Assembly (NCBI GenBank): GCA_943913655.1
Contig: CALTZA010000003.1
Span: 105,861-169,860 of the forward strand
Source: an uncultured Francisella sp.
GTDB lineage: Bacteria; Pseudomonadota; Gammaproteobacteria; Burkholderiales; Neisseriaceae
Reading direction: 5' to 3'
Length of the DNA stretch: 64,000 nt
In this document: positions 27,558 to 36,863 of the stretch, piece after piece
Position numbering within the stretch: position 1 is the stretch's first letter
Layout: each line of letters begins with the position of its first letter
Position numbers and translations under genes: made by a program
The notes under the pieces: generated by a model
Database searches by the model: none
What the model was told of the DNA's origin: nothing
Seen by the model: only the letters and a program-made list of their open reading frames with translations

Positions 27558-28820
27558 CTATTTCCCACCCTTCATTAGTTCAAAAAAGCCACTATTGTCT
27601 TTTGACATACGCAGCTTATCCATTAGAAACTCCATTGCCTCAACATCATCCATCGGATGTAAAAATTTACGCAGCAGCCACATCTTTTGCAATTGATCGT
27701 TGGGCACCAGCAGTTCTTCTTTGCGAGTCCCTGAACGATTAATGCTAATAGCAGGGAACACACGTTTTTCTGCCAATCGCCGATCCAAATGTAGTTCCAT
27801 ATTACCAGTACCTTTGAATTCTTCGTAGATCACATCATCCATACGGCTCCCAGTTTCAACTAAAGCTGTGGCAATAATGGTTAAAGATCCACCTTCTTCA
27901 ATATTGCGCGCAGCTCCAAAAAAGCGCTTGGGTCGGTGTAAGGCATTCGCGTCTACCCCACCTGTTAGAATCTTGCCGGAAGCCGGCACTACAGTATTAT
28001 AGGCACGTGCAAGACGCGTAATTGAGTCAAGTAAAATCACCACATCTTTCTTATGCTCCACCAAGCGCTTGGCCTTCTCGATCACCATTTCTGCCACCTG
28101 CACATGACGCTGTGCTGGCTCATCAAAAGTAGAAGCGACTACCTCTCCTTTAATAGAGCGACTCATATCAGTCACTTCTTCCGGACGTTCATCAATCAAT
28201 AAGCACATTAATTCGATACTGGGGTAATTTAAGGTGATCGCGTGCGCAATCTTTTGTAACATCACTGTCTTACCAGTTTTAGGAGGAGCCACCAACAAAG
28301 CGCGCTGCCCACAACCAATTGAGGCGATTAAATCAATGGCACGGCCAGTTAAATTTTCCTCAAAAGGTGAATCAGCCTCTAACACAATGCGGCATTGCGG
28401 AAAGAGAGGAGTCAAGTTTTCAAATAAAATTTTATGCTTGCAGATTTCTGGATCCTCACCATTGATTACATCAGGCTTTACTAAGGCGAAATAACGCTCA
28501 CTGTCTTTAGGTGCTCTCACCCCCCCCTCAATAGTATCCCCTTTTTGCAGATTAAATCGCCTAATTTGACCTGGGCTGACATAAATATCATCTGGGCTAG
28601 ACAAATAAGAGGTATCCGGACTTCTTAAGAAACCAAAACCATCAGAGATGATCTCTAAGGTGCCTTTACCAGTAAAGCTTTCCCCTTTTTTCGCCAACTG
28701 ACGAACAATGGTAAATACTAAATCCTGCTTTCTAAAACGATTGGGATTTTCTATTTTTAACTCCTCTGCCTTTTCCAATAAAGCAGATACATGGAGATTC
28801 TGTAATTCTGATACATGCAT
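27558..28820 (-). CDS. rho: Transcription termination factor Rho
   Basis: 420 residues, the standard length. It is a hexameric RNA-dependent ATPase that ends transcription. The N-terminal RNA-binding (CSD) part has GTLEIISDGFGFLRSPD near 53-69. Walker A PPKTGKTVM near 179-187, Walker B DVVILLDSITRLARAYN near 255-271, the Q/R loops GGVDANALHRPKRFFGAAR and the C-terminal GTGNMELHLDRRLAEKRVFP are intact. It is divergent from rraA with 244 bases between; trxA, often upstream, is absent. Confidence 0.97.
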   Translation of the reverse strand: MHVSELQNLHVSALLEKAEELKIENPNRFRKQDLVFTIVRQLAKKGESFTGKGTLEIISDGFGFLRSPDTSYLSSPDDIYVSPGQIRRFNLQKGDTIEGGVRAPKDSERYFALVKPDVINGEDPEICKHKILFENLTPLFPQCRIVLEADSPFEENLTGRAIDLIASIGCGQRALLVAPPKTGKTVMLQKIAHAITLNYPSIELMCLLIDERPEEVTDMSRSIKGEVVASTFDEPAQRHVQVAEMVIEKAKRLVEHKKDVVILLDSITRLARAYNTVVPASGKILTGGVDANALHRPKRFFGAARNIEEGGSLTIIATALVETGSRMDDVIYEEFKGTGNMELHLDRRLAEKRVFPAISINRSGTRKEELLVPNDQLQKMWLLRKFLHPMDDVEAMEFLMDKLRMSKDNSGFFELMKGGK

Positions 28821-29064
28821 ATTAAGGCTGACTTAATGTAATATGTAAATCTTCTAAAAGTAAAATGAACGCCCAGAAAATGGGCTCAAGATATAGACAA
28901 GGAACTCACCATAAAAGACTGCAAGCTCTTAATTTATTATGGTAACCTTAATTATTCGTATCTGTCAACTTTAATGATTTGTCCTCAGCTCTTTTTTAAG
29001 GAAAATACCCATCTAAAACTTGCTAATACTCAATACTTTGATTAAAACACACCAAGGATAATTT

Positions 29065-29544
29065 ATGCTATTTTATACTGCTTCTCTAATTGATGTTGCT
29101 CCAAAAACACCTTCTTGTGAAACGCAATTTAAGCAATACGGTAAAAAAAATCGTTTCAAAGGAAAAATACGCACTATCCGATGCCATCAGGATAATGGTC
29201 TAGTAAAACAACTAATGAGTCGCCCTTCTGACGGCGAAATTTTAGTCATTGATGGTGGCGGTTCATATTATAGTGCTTTAATGGGCGATATGATTGCTAC
29301 AGCAGGCATGAATAATGGTTGGGCTGGTGCAATTATTTATGGTGCCATTCGCGACTCTCAACTAATCAATACCCTAGACTTTGGTGTGAAAGCTTTAGGA
29401 ACCAATCCTCGCAAAAGTACTAAAGAAGGTACAGGACAAGTGGATATTCCCATACATTTTGGTGGCGTTACTTTCATCCCCGGGCACTATCTTTACAGTG
29501 ATGAAGATGGAATTTTAGTTGCTGCTTCACCCATTGAACTATAA
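29065..29544 (+). CDS. rraA: RraA family protein (regulator of RNase E activity)
   Basis: 159 residues, the size of E. coli RraA (161). It carries the ring-trimer fold motifs GDMIATAGMNNGWAGAIIYG near 74-93 and IRDSQLINTLDFGVKALGTN near 97-116, plus PIHFGGVTFIPGHYLYSDED. RraA binds and inhibits RNase E. Close paralogues are 4-hydroxy-4-methyl-2-oxoglutarate aldolases, which share the GxxxxxxxxRD substrate motif (here GAIIYGAIRD), so enzyme activity is possible. The ATG at 29065 has AAGGA six bases upstream. Monocistronic. Confidence 0.85.
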   Translation: MLFYTASLIDVAPKTPSCETQFKQYGKKNRFKGKIRTIRCHQDNGLVKQLMSRPSDGEILVIDGGGSYYSALMGDMIATAGMNNGWAGAIIYGAIRDSQLINTLDFGVKALGTNPRKSTKEGTGQVDIPIHFGGVTFIPGHYLYSDEDGILVAASPIEL

Positions 29545-29596
29545 GAACAAAAATATTTGTAGCGAAATTAAAAAAACAGCATTAAATTTTCTCTGC

Positions 29597-30328
29597 TTAC
29601 TGGTTTTTCTTGCTCCGCCAACAATGAAAATAAGTGCGCATTAAGCTCACTGAAAAAACATAAAGTGAGCTAAAAAGCCACATCACCCAGATAACAGTAA
29701 CTGTCCTCTCTTGCGGCCTCAACTGCGATAAAGCAATACTGGTAGAAAACCAGATCCCTGTTATTAAGATGTTTAAAGGCATCAGTGTACGCACCCGAAA
29801 GGGATGTAAAAATTTAATTTTAGTAAAAGTAAGCAAACATAGCAGTAAAGAAACACTCATATTGAACCAGCCACCTGTTTGCAATACATAAAAATAAAGT
29901 GCCACCACATTCCAGGTCGCAGGAAAACCAACAAAGTAATAGTCCTTACTTTTCATCTCTATATTAGCAAAGCAATATAGAGAACTCACCAAAATACACG
30001 CCAAAGTAATAAACCCCATATAAGCGGGAAAGCGCGTGTAGTAATACATGAATAGTACTGGGATAAAAACATAATTAAGATAATCAATGATCAAATCAAG
30101 TGCCGAACCATCTACTTGCGGTAACACATTTTTTACCCGAAATTTGCGTGCTAATGTTCCATCCACTCCATCAATAACCAGCGATACAGAAAGCCATAAC
30201 ACGCAATGCTGTGGCTGATTATCTAAAATCGCCAATAAAGCTAAGGCGGCAAAAACTACTCCTGAAGCTGTAAATAAATGCACGGCCCAGGCAAAAATCT
30301 TCTCTTTTGTCCAATCAGAAAAAATCAC
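29597..30328 (-). CDS. pcs: Phosphatidylcholine synthase
   Basis: 243 residues, a CDP-alcohol phosphatidyltransferase with about eight membrane segments. The catalytic motif reads DGVDGTLARKFRVKNVLPQV followed by DGSALDLIIDY (about residues 54-84), the spaced D..D..G..AR..G..D..D pattern. The context K.FAW.VHL.TA.G near the N-terminus and the DYLNYVFIPVLF run distinguish Pcs from PssA and PgsA. Pcs condenses choline with CDP-diacylglycerol to phosphatidylcholine in one step; the choline normally comes from a eukaryotic host. It ends the SDR-ackA-pcs run, 17 bases after ackA. A second family member, pssA, lies at 35351. Confidence 0.85.
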   Translation of the reverse strand: MIFSDWTKEKIFAWAVHLFTASGVVFAALALLAILDNQPQHCVLWLSVSLVIDGVDGTLARKFRVKNVLPQVDGSALDLIIDYLNYVFIPVLFMYYYTRFPAYMGFITLACILVSSLYCFANIEMKSKDYYFVGFPATWNVVALYFYVLQTGGWFNMSVSLLLCLLTFTKIKFLHPFRVRTLMPLNILITGIWFSTSIALSQLRPQERTVTVIWVMWLFSSLYVFSVSLMRTYFHCWRSKKNQ

Positions 30329-30345
30329 GTCACTATCTCTAATAT

Positions 30346-31569
30346 TTATTCAATATTTTGAGTCAGTGAATGAAGATCCATTCCTGTCAGGTGCTGCACA
30401 TCACGGGCAATCATCAATTCTTCATTAGTGGGCACAACAAGCGCTATTGGCTCTTGAGAAGAGGTAATTGCACCTTGTTTACTCTGTGAAATATTCTCAT
30501 TAGCTTCTTGATCCAGTATTAAATCTAAAAATTGCAAACGTTTTATGATACCTGCTCTGATCAATGATGAATTTTCACCAATGCCACCTGTGAATACTAA
30601 AGCATCCAAACCGCCAGTAGCACAAACCATAGCTGATATTAATTCGGCAGCACGGTAAATAAACATATCCAAAGCTAATTGTGCACGTTTATTACCTTGT
30701 TGCGCCTCTGCTTCAATCTCTCGTAAATCACTAGAAATTCCAGAGATCCCTAACATGCCACTTTGCTTGTTAAGCAAATCATTGGTTTGAGCAATATCCA
30801 TTTGCGCATTGTCTTTTAAAAAAGGAAAGATACTTGGATCAATATTACCACTTCTGGTACCCATAATAAGCCCCTCAAGCGGTGTTAGACCCATCGTGGT
30901 ATGAACAGACTTACCCTTTTTTACTGCACACAAAGAGGCACCATTACCTAAATGTGCAATGACTAATCGATCAGCTGGATGATTCCTCGCATCAAGTAAG
31001 CGCTTGGCTTCTTGACTGACATAGCGGTAACTGATGCCATGCATGCCATAACGACGAATATGGTACTGTTCATAGTATTCATATGGTATAGCATATAGAT
31101 AAGCTTCTTTAGGTATGGTTTGGTGAAAAGAGGTATCAAATACTGCTACATGAGCAACCAAAGATAATACTTCTTGTGCTGCAGCAATGCCTATGAGTTG
31201 AGATGGATTGTGCAAAGGGGCCAAATTACAACAACGCTTAATGTTATCAATCACTTCTTCGTTAATCACTACTGATTGCTGAAAAAGCTCCCCTCCTTGC
31301 ACCACACGATGTCCCACTGCATGAATTGACTGTTGCAAACCGCGCTTTTCTATGTCTTGTACCAAAACTCTGATCGCCTCAGTATGATCAGTATTATCTT
31401 TTAAATCGATGGTTTGTCTATTATCAGCAGTTTTTATAATCAATTGTGTCTTTGGTAAATTCACCTTTTCAACAAGATAGCTGATATAAACCTCTCCACT
31501 ACTTGGTTGTAACACTGCACTTTTAATGGAGGAACTGCCACAATTAAATACTAAAACCAAAGAATCCAT
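30346..31569 (-). CDS. ackA: Acetate kinase
   Basis: 407 residues, the usual size, of the ASKHA fold. It interconverts acetate plus ATP and acetyl phosphate plus ADP. VLVFNCGSSSIKSAVL near 5-20, AHLGNGASLCAV near 206, TTMGLTPLEGLIMGTRSGNI near 226 and VFTGGIGENSSLIR near 327 are all intact. The ATG at 31569 has AGGAG seven bases upstream. Its usual partner pta is not next to it. It sits between an SDR gene (11-base gap) and pcs. Confidence 0.96.
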   Translation of the reverse strand: MDSLVLVFNCGSSSIKSAVLQPSSGEVYISYLVEKVNLPKTQLIIKTADNRQTIDLKDNTDHTEAIRVLVQDIEKRGLQQSIHAVGHRVVQGGELFQQSVVINEEVIDNIKRCCNLAPLHNPSQLIGIAAAQEVLSLVAHVAVFDTSFHQTIPKEAYLYAIPYEYYEQYHIRRYGMHGISYRYVSQEAKRLLDARNHPADRLVIAHLGNGASLCAVKKGKSVHTTMGLTPLEGLIMGTRSGNIDPSIFPFLKDNAQMDIAQTNDLLNKQSGMLGISGISSDLREIEAEAQQGNKRAQLALDMFIYRAAELISAMVCATGGLDALVFTGGIGENSSLIRAGIIKRLQFLDLILDQEANENISQSKQGAITSSQEPIALVVPTNEELMIARDVQHLTGMDLHSLTQNIE

Positions 31570-31580
31570 TTTATTTTCTC

Positions 31581-32336
31581 CTATTCTTGCTGCGGATATG
31601 TGATCAATCCGGCAAAGGTCTGTGCCACCGGCATTACCTCAAGGGAATTGATATTGACATGAGATGGTGCTTCATAAATAAAAAGCACAATATCTGCAAT
31701 ATCTTGTGGCGTTAAATAATGAATATTTTCATAAGGTTGCTTCTCTTTTTGTAAATCACCTTTAAAGCGCACTTTTGAAAACTCAGTATCACCGCACAGT
31801 CCAGGCTCTATATTACTCACCCGAATTCGGTATTTAGCCAAATCAGCGCGCAAATTACGGCTAAATTGTTTGACAAATGCTTTACTTGCCCCATACACAT
31901 TAGCCCCATAATAGGGCCAGTTTCCGGCAGTTGAGCCAATATTAATAATCTGCCCATGCCTATTTTTGACCATAGACGGTAGTAATTGTCGTGTTAAATA
32001 AATTAGACCAAGGATATTGGTGTTGACCATAATCTCCCAATCAACCATATCTGCTTGATCCGCTGATGAAAGGCCTAGAGCCAAACCAGCATTATTGATT
32101 AAAGTATCAATTGTTCGCCATTGTTCAGGTAATATGGCCAAAGATCGATCTACTGATGCTTTATCACTTACATCCATTATAAGTGGAAAAAATAAATGCT
32201 GCTCTAGCTCTTGATGTAAGGCATCAAGCTGTTCTTCTCTACGAGCTGCCCCTATCACTGCGTGGCCTTTCTTGACCAAAGTCCGTGCCATTGCTGCACC
32301 CAGGCCAGAGGATGCTCCTGTTATCAATATCGTCAT
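31581..32336 (-). CDS. Short-chain dehydrogenase/reductase (YdfG-like)
   Basis: About 251 residues, classical SDR fold. The NADP-binding GASSGLGAAMARTL near 7-20 and the NNAGLALG motif near 82 are present. The catalytic Ser lies in INIGSTAGNWPYYGANVYGA and the Tyr/Lys in YGASKAFVKQFSRNLRADL. Length and the PEHININ-type tail (here SHVNINSLEVMPVAQTFAG) point to the YdfG group, which oxidises L-allo-threonine, serine or 3-hydroxy acids with NADP. I start at the ATG at 32336 rather than the GTG five codons earlier. First gene of a probable SDR-ackA-pcs operon. Confidence 0.85.
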   Translation of the reverse strand: MTILITGASSGLGAAMARTLVKKGHAVIGAARREEQLDALHQELEQHLFFPLIMDVSDKASVDRSLAILPEQWRTIDTLINNAGLALGLSSADQADMVDWEIMVNTNILGLIYLTRQLLPSMVKNRHGQIINIGSTAGNWPYYGANVYGASKAFVKQFSRNLRADLAKYRIRVSNIEPGLCGDTEFSKVRFKGDLQKEKQPYENIHYLTPQDIADIVLFIYEAPSHVNINSLEVMPVAQTFAGLITYPQQE

Positions 32337-32458
32337 ATTGCTATCTCTCACTTAGCGCAGTTTGTGATTATGACATGAATGAAACACGTTTCCAAATACT
32401 CAGTCTCGCACTTTCATGCGATAATCGGTTACATTAATACCATCATCAAGGTGTCATC

Positions 32459-32683
32459 ATGAATACTCCTGCTAATTTTGAAGAGGCAATGAAGCGTTTA
32501 GAAGAAATTACTGAAATCATGCAGCAAAGTAATGTTAGTTTAGAACAAGCGCTTAAATATTATGAAGAAGGAATTACTCTCATGTCCTTTTGCCAGAAAA
32601 AATTAGCTCAGGTTCAACAAAAAATTAAAATATTGAATGATAAGAGCGCACAGCTGGAGGATTTTACATTTGATGAGCCTTGA
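32459..32683 (+). CDS. xseB: Exodeoxyribonuclease VII small subunit
   Basis: 74 residues, typical for XseB. The conserved NFEEAMKRLEEITEIMQQSN and SLEQALKYYEEGITLMSFCQ blocks form the short coiled helices that bind XseA. The ExoVII complex degrades single-stranded DNA from both ends. It overlaps the start of ispA by 11 bases, the usual gammaproteobacterial xseB-ispA-dxs order, except that dxs is missing here. No xseA is in the window. Confidence 0.93.
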   Translation: MNTPANFEEAMKRLEEITEIMQQSNVSLEQALKYYEEGITLMSFCQKKLAQVQQKIKILNDKSAQLEDFTFDEP

Positions 32684-33557
32684 TTTTTCCTCATGGGTGG
32701 CAGAGCAAAAAGAAACATTAGAAACATTTCTTGAGCAACATTTACCTAAAGGTTGTCCAAAACAATTAGCTTTAGCAATGGGTTATGCCGTGTTAAATCA
32801 TGGCAAGCGAATGCGTCCTCTGTTGGTTAGTGCTGCTTCAGAACTTGGCAATGTTGACCCTCTAGCAAGAAAACAACGCATGGCAGCGGTAGAGTTATTA
32901 CATAGTTATTCCCTAATTCACGACGACTTACCAATAATGGATGATGATGATTGGCGTCATGGCAAAGCTTCTTGCCACACTGTATATGGGGAAGCAGTTG
33001 CTTTACTGGCAGGTGATGCATTACAAGCTCTGGCTTTTGAAATATTGTGTTGTCCAAATCAATTATCGACTGAAAATAATATGCAGGCTCTCAGAATTCT
33101 CACCCAAAAGGCCGGATTTTCTGGAATGGTGGGTGGTCAAACAATGGATATGCTGCATACCGGCAAAGCCATTAGCAAAGAAGAACTCATATTGATGCAT
33201 CGTAAAAAAACAGGTGCCTTAATCGAGGCCTCTATTCAATTAGGGTTATTGTGTGCTACGGATATCGCAGATGATGCAATTCTCGCTATAACTAACTTTG
33301 CCACAAAAATTGGTCTTGCTTTTCAAGTTACAGATGATTTACTTGATTTTCAGGCAAATAGCGATACTTTAGGCAAAACGGCAGGCAAAGACGTTATCCA
33401 ACAAAAAGCTACTTTCGTCAATCTTTTGGGTGTTGATCAAACCCAAACCTATGTCAAAGAACTTATAACGCAGGCGATTAACCAACTGAAGCCCTTTTTA
33501 CCTAAAAGCCAATATTTAATCGATCTGGCCTATTTCGTGCTACAACGCAACTGTTAG
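32673..33557 (+). CDS. ispA: Farnesyl diphosphate synthase (geranyltranstransferase)
   Basis: About 294 residues, a trans-prenyl diphosphate synthase. It carries the first aspartate-rich motif in LIHDDLPIMDDDDWRHG, the second in QVTDDLLDFQAN, and the GKRMRPLL and GMVGGQTMDM blocks. It makes farnesyl diphosphate for undecaprenyl and quinone side chains; ispH at 45114 is in the same pathway. I start at ATG 32673 inside the xseB end, with GGAGG 12 bases upstream. The TTG one codon earlier has better spacing. Its stop overlaps the end of ggt on the other strand by four bases. Confidence 0.93.
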   Translation: MSLDFSSWVAEQKETLETFLEQHLPKGCPKQLALAMGYAVLNHGKRMRPLLVSAASELGNVDPLARKQRMAAVELLHSYSLIHDDLPIMDDDDWRHGKASCHTVYGEAVALLAGDALQALAFEILCCPNQLSTENNMQALRILTQKAGFSGMVGGQTMDMLHTGKAISKEELILMHRKKTGALIEASIQLGLLCATDIADDAILAITNFATKIGLAFQVTDDLLDFQANSDTLGKTAGKDVIQQKATFVNLLGVDQTQTYVKELITQAINQLKPFLPKSQYLIDLAYFVLQRNC

Positions 33558-35314
33558 TATCCAAGAGCCGCTCCATCAGGATTTCTGGTATCAGAAGCTC
33601 CTTGCAGTTCATAATGATCATGATCCACCTTAATCGTTTGCACGCGACCCATATTAGGTTTTTCAACTACTTTATATCCACGCTGTTTTAACAAACCAAC
33701 GGTGTCTTGATTGAGTCCTTTTTCCACACGTAATTCATCAGGGATACGTTGATGATGTACCCGGATGGCGGCAATTGCCTCAGCTGGATTAAGATGAAAA
33801 TCAATATCATTAATTAATATCTGCGCCACTGTAGTAATAATACGTGCTCCACCAGGGCTGCCTGTGACAAGATAAAGTTGATTATTCTTCAAAACGATAG
33901 TAGGAGACATAGAAGACAAAGGTCGTTTGCCCGGGGCTACTTGATTTGCTGCTCCACCGCTCACCCCATACATATTGAGCACCTTGGGATTAAAAGAAAA
34001 ATCATCCATCTCGTTATTAAGCATAATTCCCGTACCAGGAACCACTATCCCGTTACCAAAATCACCATTCAAAGTATAGGTCAGCGCCACAGCGTTACGG
34101 TCTTTATCTACCACGGAAAGATGTGTGGTTTGATTTTTTTCACCCTGATAAACAGAGGGATAACCTGCCTTAATGCTGGCAGAAAGTGTCATCTTAGGCC
34201 CTATTTTTGCTGCCAAAATATCAGCATAATGTTTAGAGATAAGACCTCTAACCGGCACAGTGACAAAATCAGGATCGCCCAAATATTTTTCACGATCTGC
34301 ATAAGCGCGCTTAGCAGCTTCAGCAAAATAATGAATCTCTTGCGCACTATTTTGCCCCATCTTAGCAAGATCCCAATGCGATAAAATATTTAAGATCTGT
34401 ATAATATGGACCCCCCCAGAGGAAGGCGGGGGCATCATCACTATTTCATAGCCTCGATAATCCCCATAAATCGGCTGCCGCTGCACTACTTGATAATGCG
34501 CCAAATCATCTTTATTGATCCAATGATAAGGACGCATGAACGCATCAATTTTATCGGCAATAGCCCCCTTATAAAAAGCATTACTTCCCTCTTTAGCAAT
34601 CAAGCGCAAGGAATTAGCTAGATCTTTTTGGATCAATAAATCTCCTTTTTTTAAGGGCTTCCCATTCTTAAAGAAAATAGCCTGACTGCTTGGCCATCTC
34701 GATAAGCGCTGAGCATTACTGCGTAAATTGTCTGCTAAATGTTGAGTAACTGGCACTCCTTTTTCTGCAAGTTGTATGGCTGGTTCAATCAAAGAAGCCC
34801 ACGGCAAATGACCACTTTGTTTCCAAACATATTCTAAACCAGCCACTGTACCTGGAATACCAGAAGCATAAGGTTGATCTACTGATCGCCCATCAATAAC
34901 ACTTCCATCCTGATGAAGAAAGATCTCTTTCGCCGCTGCTTTGGGTGCGGTTTCTCTAAAGTCAATCGCCCGCACTTTGCCATCGCACTGATGATAATTT
35001 AATATAAATCCACCGCCACCAATATTGCCAGAATTAGGCAAAACTACGGCCAAAGCAAAAGCAGTTGCTACTGCTGCATCAACTGCGTTTCCTCCTTTTT
35101 TCAAGATATCTAAGCCAACTTTAGAAGCCAAACGCTGTTCACTAACTACCATACCATGCTTGGCATCAACAGGAAAAACAATACTTTTATCTGTTTCATA
35201 AGCATTACTTGCTGCCTGGGTAGAGGTACTTTGCTGATAAACATCAGGTGCAGCCAAAAGCGCTGAGCCTGCCAATAAACTGATTCCTATAGCCCATATT
35301 CGACTCTGCTGCAT
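33554..35314 (-). CDS. ggt: Gamma-glutamyltransferase
   Basis: 586 residues, an Ntn hydrolase precursor. The signal peptide (IWAIGISLLAGSALLAA) sends it to the periplasm. KHGMVVSEQRLASKVGLDIL, GNAVDAAVATAFAL, IDFRETAPKAA and PPPSSGGVHIIQIL form the large subunit. Autoproteolysis should occur at the Thr of NQTTHLSVVDKDRNAVA, which then becomes the nucleophile. The small subunit has RPLSSMSPTIVLKNNQ and TGSPGGARIITTVAQ. It hydrolyses or transfers the gamma-glutamyl group of glutathione and glutamine, releasing glutamate and cysteinyl-glycine, which could help a bacterium with few amino-acid pathways. Monocistronic. Confidence 0.95.
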   Translation of the reverse strand: MQQSRIWAIGISLLAGSALLAAPDVYQQSTSTQAASNAYETDKSIVFPVDAKHGMVVSEQRLASKVGLDILKKGGNAVDAAVATAFALAVVLPNSGNIGGGGFILNYHQCDGKVRAIDFRETAPKAAAKEIFLHQDGSVIDGRSVDQPYASGIPGTVAGLEYVWKQSGHLPWASLIEPAIQLAEKGVPVTQHLADNLRSNAQRLSRWPSSQAIFFKNGKPLKKGDLLIQKDLANSLRLIAKEGSNAFYKGAIADKIDAFMRPYHWINKDDLAHYQVVQRQPIYGDYRGYEIVMMPPPSSGGVHIIQILNILSHWDLAKMGQNSAQEIHYFAEAAKRAYADREKYLGDPDFVTVPVRGLISKHYADILAAKIGPKMTLSASIKAGYPSVYQGEKNQTTHLSVVDKDRNAVALTYTLNGDFGNGIVVPGTGIMLNNEMDDFSFNPKVLNMYGVSGGAANQVAPGKRPLSSMSPTIVLKNNQLYLVTGSPGGARIITTVAQILINDIDFHLNPAEAIAAIRVHHQRIPDELRVEKGLNQDTVGLLKQRGYKVVEKPNMGRVQTIKVDHDHYELQGASDTRNPDGAALGY

Positions 35315-35350
35315 AAGCTTACCCTCAACAACCTAATTTAACATTAATTA

Positions 35351-36118
35351 TCACTTAATTCTTGCTGATCGCCTTCGGAGATAGCGTATTAACGCCATAG
35401 CATATCCGATGATCATATATAAAAAAAAGAAACCAAACAAAATAATAGAAGGTTCTGTGACAAATAATAATACTAGTACTGAGATAATGAGTGCATTATT
35501 AGTAACTTTAGATGCCGTGCTTTTTAAACCTTTAAAGCTCCAAAAATGAATTGGCACTGCCATCGATAAAGCGGCAAACAGAACTAATAACGGAGTAAAC
35601 GCATTTAATATAGGGTCATTAAAAGAAAAAAATCTATCTCCCAACCAAATAAAACCAACTACCATCGAAGCAGCAGAAGGACTAGGCACCCCAATAAACC
35701 AGCGTTTGTCTTGTGTGATGTTGATCAATGAATTAAATAATGCAAGACGAAATGCAGCACAGGCACAATAAACGAAAGCAATGGCGTAACCAAGCCAGCC
35801 TAAAGAGGATAATATAGCCTGATAAGCCACAAGTGCCGGTACGACACCAAAACTCACCATATCGGCGATACTGTCCATTTCTTCACCAAATCGCCCTTGT
35901 TTTCCGGTATAGCGAGCTACTCGTCCATCTAGACCATCAAAAATTAAACATGCCACCATCAACCAACCCACATGATGAAATTGATGATTCATGGTCTCGA
36001 TGATGGCAAAAAAAGCACAGAATAAAGCAGCCAGGGTAAAAGTATTAGGTAAAAAGTAAAAGCCTGCTTCTTCTAACCAGCTTTTATTTTTTAAAGGAAA
36101 AATATGATTAATGTGCAC
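35351..36118 (-). CDS. pssA: CDP-diacylglycerol-serine O-phosphatidyltransferase
   Basis: 255 residues, the membrane-bound type (not the soluble PLD-like E. coli type). A predicted eight-helix CDP-alcohol phosphatidyltransferase has the catalytic motif FDGLDGRVARYTGKQGRFGE followed by EMDSIADMVSFGVVPA near 65-95. It makes phosphatidylserine, the substrate of the adjacent psd, 30 bases upstream on the same strand. The start is GTG at 36118 with GAGGG in front. The C-terminal positive tail (RYLRRRSARIK) suits an inner-membrane protein. Confidence 0.93.
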   Translation of the reverse strand: MHINHIFPLKNKSWLEEAGFYFLPNTFTLAALFCAFFAIIETMNHQFHHVGWLMVACLIFDGLDGRVARYTGKQGRFGEEMDSIADMVSFGVVPALVAYQAILSSLGWLGYAIAFVYCACAAFRLALFNSLINITQDKRWFIGVPSPSAASMVVGFIWLGDRFFSFNDPILNAFTPLLVLFAALSMAVPIHFWSFKGLKSTASKVTNNALIISVLVLLFVTEPSIILFGFFFLYMIIGYAMALIRYLRRRSARIK

Positions 36119-36148
36119 TGAATGACCCTCATCATTAAGATTTTTGAC

Positions 36149-36811
36149 CTATAGTTGCGCAAGTACTGTACTCACAGCTTTGACCTTTTGCCCAATCACC
36201 ACCTTAGGTTCAGCACTAGATGGCAGATATACATCGACTCTAGAACCAAAGCGAATAAAGCCATAACGCTCCCCACGTGCTAGTTCATCTCCAGTTTTAC
36301 AATAACACAAAATACGCCGTGCAATTAGACCTGCCACCTGGACAACGGTGATATCAGCGGTTTTTGTTTTTAATAATAAAGCGTTACGCTCATTCTCTTC
36401 ACTTGCTTTATCCAGATTGGCATTTAAAAATTTACCAGCAAAATAATCAACCTTTTGCACCTTTCCTCTAAGGGGTACGCGGTTAACATGCACGTTAAAC
36501 ACATTCATAAAAATGCTAATTTTTAGTGCGGGAATCTGTCGATAAGGATCATGACTCTGTTCTACCACCACAATCTTCCCGTCAGCCGGAGAAAGCACCG
36601 CCTGTTCATCATCATTGGGTATATTGCGAAGAGGGTCACGAAAAAATTGCACCGAAAAAATCAATAGCAAAAATAACAGAATATTAAGCAGCCAACAATG
36701 AAATAAAATGTATGCGCCCCAGCTAATAAGCAGCAACCAAATAATATAAGGTTGCCCCTCTGGCGCGATATAGGATGTGGACTGACGACGATGATATGCT
36801 TGCGCTTTCAT
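36149..36811 (-). CDS. psd: Phosphatidylserine decarboxylase, short form
   Basis: 220 residues, the PSD-A type. A hydrophobic N-terminal segment (IIWLLLISWGAYILFHCWLL) is followed by FFRDPLRNIP, VLSPADGKIV, the MNVFNVHVNRVP block and the self-cleavage site FIRFGSRVDVYLP. There, Gly-Ser would be cut to create the pyruvoyl group at Ser. It converts phosphatidylserine to phosphatidylethanolamine. It precedes pssA in the same operon. With pcs it would give both PE and PC membranes. Confidence 0.94.
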   Translation of the reverse strand: MKAQAYHRRQSTSYIAPEGQPYIIWLLLISWGAYILFHCWLLNILLFLLLIFSVQFFRDPLRNIPNDDEQAVLSPADGKIVVVEQSHDPYRQIPALKISIFMNVFNVHVNRVPLRGKVQKVDYFAGKFLNANLDKASEENERNALLLKTKTADITVVQVAGLIARRILCYCKTGDELARGERYGFIRFGSRVDVYLPSSAEPKVVIGQKVKAVSTVLAQL

Positions 36812-36863
36812 TTACTTACTCTCCATTAAATTTTAAAGATCATGATCTATAAAACAGTCTATT

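Noticed and set aside
33878..34384. 168-codon open frame opposite ggt
   Set aside because: Antisense shadow; no start signal or domain.
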